Shown here in pieces: positions 12,204-13,434 of a stretch of 13,434 nt of DNA (position 1 is its first letter; every line of letters starts with the position of its first letter). Location: assembly GCA_020216895.1 (NCBI GenBank), contig JAIWOM010000017.1, positions 1-13,434 of the forward strand, read 5' to 3'. The notes beneath the pieces are model-generated. The model saw nothing but the letters and a program-made list of their open reading frames with translations. It did no database searches and was not told the origin of the DNA. Source of the stretch: Microcella sp. (GTDB lineage Bacteria; Actinomycetota; Actinomycetes; Actinomycetales; Microbacteriaceae). A program made the position numbers and the translations under genes.

Positions 12204-13434
12204 ATGACCCCTCCCCCGCCCGCCGCGCCGACAGGCCTGCCGGGCGCGTGGCCGATGGTCGGGCGCGACGGGATGCTCGCCCAGACCCGCGCCGCCCTCG
12301 CGGTCGACGGACTCGCGCTCGTGGTGCTCTCGGGCGAGGCTGGCGTCGGCAAGACGCGGCTCGCCACCGAGGCCGCCGAGCGGCTCGAATCGGAGGGCTG
12401 GCGGATCAACCGTGTGATGGCCAGCGCGAGCCTGTCGGATGTCCCGCTGGCGGCACTGATCCCGCTCATGGGCGCGACTCGGCAGGACATCACCCGCATC
12501 GGCACGGACACCGCGACCTTGATGGGCTTCACCCGCGACCTGGCCGCCGAGCGCGGCCGGGAGGGACCGCTGCTCGTGGTGGTCGATGACGCACCCCAGC
12601 TCGACACGCTCTCGATCGCGGTGCTGTCGCAGCTGGCCGCCGCGGGAGCCATCGCCCTGCTCGCCACGGTGCGCGACGGCGAGCCGCTGCCCGACCCGCT
12701 CGTCGCTCTCTGGACCTCCGACCGCGCCCTGCGCATCGCCCTGCAGCCGCTGAGCGTCGACGACCTCGACGCGCTGCTGCCCGCGGTGCTCGGCGGAACG
12801 GTCGCCCACCAGACGACGGTCGCACTGCACGGAGCCTCGGGCGGGAATCCGCTGTTCGTGCGGGAGCTGGTTGCGAACGCGCTCCGCACCGGTGCGCTCA
12901 CCGAGCAGCACGGCACCTGGCTGCTGACCGGGGTTCCGGGAGGATCGCGCGCGCTCGACGAGCTCATCGCCGCCCGGCTCGGGGAGCTCGACCCGGCCGC
13001 CCGCGAGGTCATGGAGCGTCTCGCCGTGTGCCAGACGATCCCGGTGGCGCACATCGTCGAGCCGGCGCTGCGCGCGGCGCTCGACCGGCTCGAGCAGGCA
13101 CAACTGGTGACGGTGCGACCGGAGGTGCACCGCTACGTGGCGGCGATCGCCCACCCGCAGTACGCCGCCGCCATGCGGCAGGCGGTGCCGACGCTGCGGC
13201 GCATCGACCTCCTGCTCGATCACGTCAGCCGCGCCGAGGGGTCGAACGACCGCGAGGCCGACGCGGTGCGCATCGCGACGTGGCGGCTCGATGCCGGCGC
13301 CCCGGGCGACGCGGGCCTGCTGACCGACGCGGCCCGGCTGGCCCTGCTGGCGGACGACTTCGACCTCGTGGCCCGGCTCGCCGAGGCCGCGGAGCGCTCT
13401 GGCGGCACAGACCCCGAGCTGCTGCTGCTGCACG
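12204..13434 (+). CDS. Large ATP-binding LuxR-type (LAL/STAND) regulator, N-terminal part
   Basis: An open frame from ATG 12204 runs to the right edge without a stop, giving 410 residues of a larger protein. It has the N-terminal STAND ATPase of LAL regulators: the entry motif WPMVGRDGML (16-25), Walker A GEAGVGKT (44-51), Walker B LLVVVDD (123-129), the ATVRDGE strand (154-160) and the family motif GASGGNPLFVRELV (210-223). Helical, winged-helix-like sequence follows, then the start of a probable TPR-like region. A LuxR helix-turn-helix would lie near residue 800-900, outside the window, so the DNA-binding end is inferred. Such proteins are ATP-driven transcriptional regulators whose ligand is usually unknown. 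The start has AAGGA 11 nt upstream; an ATG at 12185 is in another frame. The gene diverges from the surface-protein gene and is a candidate regulator of it. Confidence 0.88.
   Translation, partial: MTPPPPAAPTGLPGAWPMVGRDGMLAQTRAALAVDGLALVVLSGEAGVGKTRLATEAAERLESEGWRINRVMASASLSDVPLAALIPLMGATRQDITRIGTDTATLMGFTRDLAAERGREGPLLVVVDDAPQLDTLSIAVLSQLAAAGAIALLATVRDGEPLPDPLVALWTSDRALRIALQPLSVDDLDALLPAVLGGTVAHQTTVALHGASGGNPLFVRELVANALRTGALTEQHGTWLLTGVPGGSRALDELIAARLGELDPAAREVMERLAVCQTIPVAHIVEPALRAALDRLEQAQLVTVRPEVHRYVAAIAHPQYAAAMRQAVPTLRRIDLLLDHVSRAEGSNDREADAVRIATWRLDAGAPGDAGLLTDAARLALLADDFDLVARLAEAAERSGGTDPELLLLH

Noticed and set aside
12185..12589. Plus-strand 134-residue open frame starting at ATG 12185
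   Set aside because: It is in a different frame from the ATPase motifs and consists almost wholly of Arg, Gly, Ala and Pro; the real gene starts at 12204.
12026..13433. Minus-strand open frames (342 and 416 residues) opposite the regulator gene
   Set aside because: The plus-strand frame from 12204 shows ordered Walker A, Walker B and LAL motifs. The minus-strand frames are Arg/Ser/Ala-rich or His/Arg/Gln-rich without motifs.

Overview
This is a contiguous piece of chromosome from a high-GC Gram-positive bacterium, most likely an actinobacterium and perhaps Microbacteriaceae. The composition is strongly GC-rich throughout. The RpoB and RpoC proteins have actinobacterial length and lack the large gammaproteobacterial insertions, and TTG and GTG starts are common. 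The surface protein ends in an LAYTG sorting signal, the LAxTG type associated with class E sortases of high-GC actinobacteria. The family assignment is an inference from general character, not from a search.

Layout, left to right. Positions 1-2460 (minus strand) hold the start of a type IV pilus locus: a type IV prepilin (2005-2460), a PilB/GspE-type assembly ATPase (138-1802), and the first 37 codons of a further gene that runs off the left edge. Positions 2552-9957 (minus) hold the rpoB-rpoC operon for the two largest RNA polymerase subunits, closed by a very strong hairpin terminator at 2500-2538. The rpoB start is placed at a TTG behind a perfect GGAGGT, 33 codons inside the longest open frame. 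Positions 9958-10302 are a 345-bp non-coding block holding a structured rpoB leader, a good minus-strand promoter, an equally good plus-strand promoter almost back to back with it, and a GC-rich hairpin terminator. Positions 10303-11967 (minus) encode a secreted, probably sortase-anchored protein with four cadherin-like/Ig-like repeats carrying acidic, probably calcium-binding, motifs. After a 236-bp divergent intergenic region, 12204 to the right edge (plus) encodes the N-terminal 410 residues of a large ATP-binding regulator of the LuxR/LAL (STAND) type, cut by the window end.

The window joins core transcription machinery to two cell-surface systems. The pilus genes start only 39 bp after the rpoC terminator, with no clear promoter in between. 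The adhesin-like gene and the LAL-type regulator diverge from a region with a nested inverted repeat, so regulation of the surface protein by the neighbouring regulator is a reasonable but untested hypothesis. No CRISPR array, insertion sequence, tRNA or rRNA gene was seen. The least explained signal is the compact plus-strand promoter-hairpin-terminator unit at about 10180-10290, which could make a small structured RNA.
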